64,000 nucleotides of DNA from Glycomyces fuscus (GTDB lineage Bacteria > Actinomycetota > Actinomycetes > Streptosporangiales > Streptosporangiaceae): positions 248,001 to 312,000 of the forward strand of contig NYMS01000048.1 in NCBI GenBank assembly GCA_002529455.1. The letters are read 5' to 3'. The first letter of the stretch is position 1, and each line of letters begins with the position of its first letter. A program made the position numbers and the translations under genes. Of this stretch, positions 61,940 to 64,000 are shown piece by piece. Under the pieces are notes generated by a model. The model saw only the letters and a list, made by a program, of their open reading frames with translations, had not been told where the DNA came from and made no database searches.

Positions 61940-64000
61940 GTGCCCGCGACCAGCAAGCCCGCCTACCTGGAGGACTTCGCCCCCTCCAAGGGGACCCTCG
62001 CGCCCCGCGCCCGCTTCTCCTCCGACGCCCCGTCGCTGGACCTCAACGGCACGTGGCGGTTCCGGCTGCTCGGCCGGGCCCGGGCCGACACCGACGGCTT
62101 CGAGGAGCCCGGCCACGACGACTCCGGCTGGTCCGAGCTGCCGGTGCCCGCCCACTGGCAGATGCACGGCCACGGCGCCCCCGCCTACACCAACATCTCC
62201 TACCCCTTCCCGATCGACCCCCCGTACGTGCCCGACGACAACCCGACCGGCGACTACCGGCGCGTCTTCGACCTGCCGGGGGAGTGGCCCGAGGGGGCGG
62301 CGGTCCTGCGCTTCGACGGGGTCGACTCCTGCTTCCGCGCGTGGCTGAACGGCACCGAGCTGGGCTTCTCCACCGGGAGCCGCCTGGCCGCCGAGTTCGA
62401 CGTCGGCCACCTGCTGCGCCCGGGGCGCAACACCCTGGCGGTCCGCGTCCACCAGTGGTCGGCGGCCAGCTACCTGGAGGACCAGGACATGTGGTGGCTG
62501 TCGGGGATCTTCCGCGACGTCACCCTCCTGGCCAGGCCCGCCGACGGGGTCGGCGACCTCGCCGTGAGCGCCGCCTACGACCACACCACGGGCACGGGGA
62601 CCCTGCGCGTGGACGTGGCCGGGTCCGCGGACGCCCTGGTCAGCGTTCCCGAACTCGGGCTGGTGGACGCCGCGGCCGGGGTGGACCACGAGGTCGGCGC
62701 GGTCGAGCCGTGGTCGGCCGAGGTGCCCCGCCTGTACGACCTGGAGGTCCGCACGCCGGGGGAGCGGGTCCGGGCGCGGACGGGCTTTCGGACCGTGGAG
62801 GTCTCCGGCGGGCTCCTGCGGGTCAACGGCCGCCCGCTGCTGCTGCGGGGAGTGAACCGCCACGAGTGGCACCCCGACCACGGCCGCGCCGTGCCCCGGG
62901 AGACGATGCGCGAGGACGTGCTGCTGATGAAGCGGCACAACGTCAACGCCGTGCGCACCAGCCACTACCCGCCCCACCCCGACTTCCTCGACCTGTGCGA
63001 CGAGCTGGGCCTGTGGGTCGTGGACGAGTGCGACCTGGAGACCCACGGGTTCGAGGAGGTCGGCTGGCGCGGCAACCCCTCCGACGACCCGCGCTGGCGC
63101 GAGGCCTACCTGGACCGGATGCGCCGCACCGTCGCGCGCGACCGCAACCACCCCAGCGTCATCCTGTGGTCCCTGGGCAACGAGGCCGGGACCGGGGAGA
63201 ACCTGAGGGCCATGGCGGAGTGGACCCGCGAGCACGACCCCTCCCGGCCGGTCCACTACGAGGGCGACCGGGACAGCGCGTACGTGGACGTGTACTCGCG
63301 CATGTACGCGCCGCACGACGAGGTGGACGCCATCGGCCGCCGCGAGGAGGCGCGGACCGCCGACCCGGCCGCCGACGGGCACCGGCGCGGACTGCCGTTC
63401 ATCCTGTGCGAGTACGGGCACGCCATGGGCACCGGTCCCGGCGGGCTGGAGGAGTACCAGCGGCTCTTCGAGAGGTACGAGCGCTGCCAGGGCGGCTTCG
63501 TCTGGGAGTGGATCGACCACGGCGTCAGCCGCCGGGAGCCGGACGGCACCGGGTGGTTCGCCTACGGCGGCGACTTCGGCGAGGTGGTGCACGACGGCAA
63601 CTTCGTCGCGGACGGCCTGCTGCTGCCCGACCGCACGCCCAGCCCCGGGCTGGAGGCGTACGCCAAGACCGTCGAGCCGGTGCGGGTGGTCCCCGACCCG
63701 GCCGCCGGGAGCGTCCGCGTCACCAACACCTGGGACTTCCGGGACACCGCGGGCCTGTCCTTCGTCTGGCGGGTCGAGGAGGAGGGGAGCCTCCTGGGGG
63801 AGGGCGTCCTGGACGTGCCGGTGCTCGCGCCCGGGGAGAGCACCGACGCGGCGCTGCCCGCGCTGCCCAGACCGTCGGGTGAGGGGGAGACCTGGCTGAC
63901 CGTGTCCGTCCGGCTGGCCGGGGACCAGCCCTGGGCCCCGGCCGGACACGAGCTGGCCTGGGGCCAGGCCAGGGTCGGCGCCCCCCGAGCCGGGACGGCG
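61940..64000 (+). CDS. lacZ: GH2 beta-galactosidase (3' end cut by window)
   Basis: 687 codons visible from GTG 61940 (GAGGGAGG upstream), two bases after the GH36 gene; the frame is open to the window end. LacZ-type order: jelly-roll domain (LDLNGTWRFRLL, PVPAHWQMHGHGAPAYTNIS), immunoglobulin-like domain, barrel with GVNRHEWHPDHGR, acid/base Glu415 in LWSLGNEAG and nucleophile Glu491 in ILCEYGHAMG. LacZ proteins are about 1000 aa, so roughly a third is missing. Cytosolic hydrolysis of imported beta-galactosides. Confidence 0.93.
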   Translation, partial: MPATSKPAYLEDFAPSKGTLAPRARFSSDAPSLDLNGTWRFRLLGRARADTDGFEEPGHDDSGWSELPVPAHWQMHGHGAPAYTNISYPFPIDPPYVPDDNPTGDYRRVFDLPGEWPEGAAVLRFDGVDSCFRAWLNGTELGFSTGSRLAAEFDVGHLLRPGRNTLAVRVHQWSAASYLEDQDMWWLSGIFRDVTLLARPADGVGDLAVSAAYDHTTGTGTLRVDVAGSADALVSVPELGLVDAAAGVDHEVGAVEPWSAEVPRLYDLEVRTPGERVRARTGFRTVEVSGGLLRVNGRPLLLRGVNRHEWHPDHGRAVPRETMREDVLLMKRHNVNAVRTSHYPPHPDFLDLCDELGLWVVDECDLETHGFEEVGWRGNPSDDPRWREAYLDRMRRTVARDRNHPSVILWSLGNEAGTGENLRAMAEWTREHDPSRPVHYEGDRDSAYVDVYSRMYAPHDEVDAIGRREEARTADPAADGHRRGLPFILCEYGHAMGTGPGGLEEYQRLFERYERCQGGFVWEWIDHGVSRREPDGTGWFAYGGDFGEVVHDGNFVADGLLLPDRTPSPGLEAYAKTVEPVRVVPDPAAGSVRVTNTWDFRDTAGLSFVWRVEEEGSLLGEGVLDVPVLAPGESTDAALPALPRPSGEGETWLTVSVRLAGDQPWAPAGHELAWGQARVGAPRAGTA

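Overview
The window reads as chromosomal DNA of a high-GC actinomycete. GC is strongly enriched at third codon positions, GTG and TTG starts are frequent, and genes are often joined by GTGA or ATGA stop/start overlaps. The gene set (secreted GH74-CBM2, DUF1707, a tandem clpP pair with a PopR/ClgR-type regulator, Mrp antiporter, ROK and LacI sugar regulators) suits Streptosporangiales, and a Nocardiopsis-like genus is my best guess. That placement is inference. I see no phage, integrase, transposase, tRNA, rRNA or CRISPR array.

Layout. 1-3656: the end of a siderophore-binding lipoprotein gene followed by two FecCD permeases and an ATPase. 3741-8561: a DUF1707 protein, a small membrane protein, a LacI-family regulator, a secreted peptidase-C15-like lipoprotein with an apparent Cys-to-Ser change, and a hemerythrin protein. 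8737-25998: an apparent xyloglucan-utilisation locus with xylose isomerase, GH42 beta-galactosidase, GH95 fucosidase-family enzyme, secreted GH74 xyloglucanase with CBM2, an LplABC-type importer, a cytosolic GH3 enzyme and a ROK (XylR-like) regulator. 26168-41288: mixed housekeeping and accessory genes (GNAT, Nudix, HAD, idi, an odd zinc-knuckle SDR, a two-component system, DUF418, a MoaD/ThiS-like protein with a BNR propeller, TetR, NTF2-like, GreA-type, PucR-type). 40893-47703: an mnhA(B)CDEFG antiporter operon, with a MarR gene diverging from its start. 48553-50384: two clpP genes and a PopR/ClgR-type regulator. 51388-64000: galactose and galactoside genes, namely deoR-galT-galE-galK diverging from SBP-permease-permease-GH36-GH2, with GH2 cut by the window end.

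How it may work together. GH74 is the only clearly exported enzyme of the xyloglucan locus. Oligosaccharides would be imported by the ABC transporter and trimmed inside the cell by GH95, GH42 and GH3, with xylose passing to XylA and galactose to the gal operon. No GH31 alpha-xylosidase, xylulokinase or sugar-importer ATPase is in the window. Two operator classes recur. TCGAAnCGnTTCGA lies before the LacI gene, the GH74 gene and the GH3 gene. A 29-bp XylR/ROK-like palindrome lies before xylA and before the SBP gene. Other notable items are two tandem PopR-type boxes before clpP, an MnhC with a long charged C-terminal extension, and two unexplained interspersed repeat families that sit just downstream of genes.
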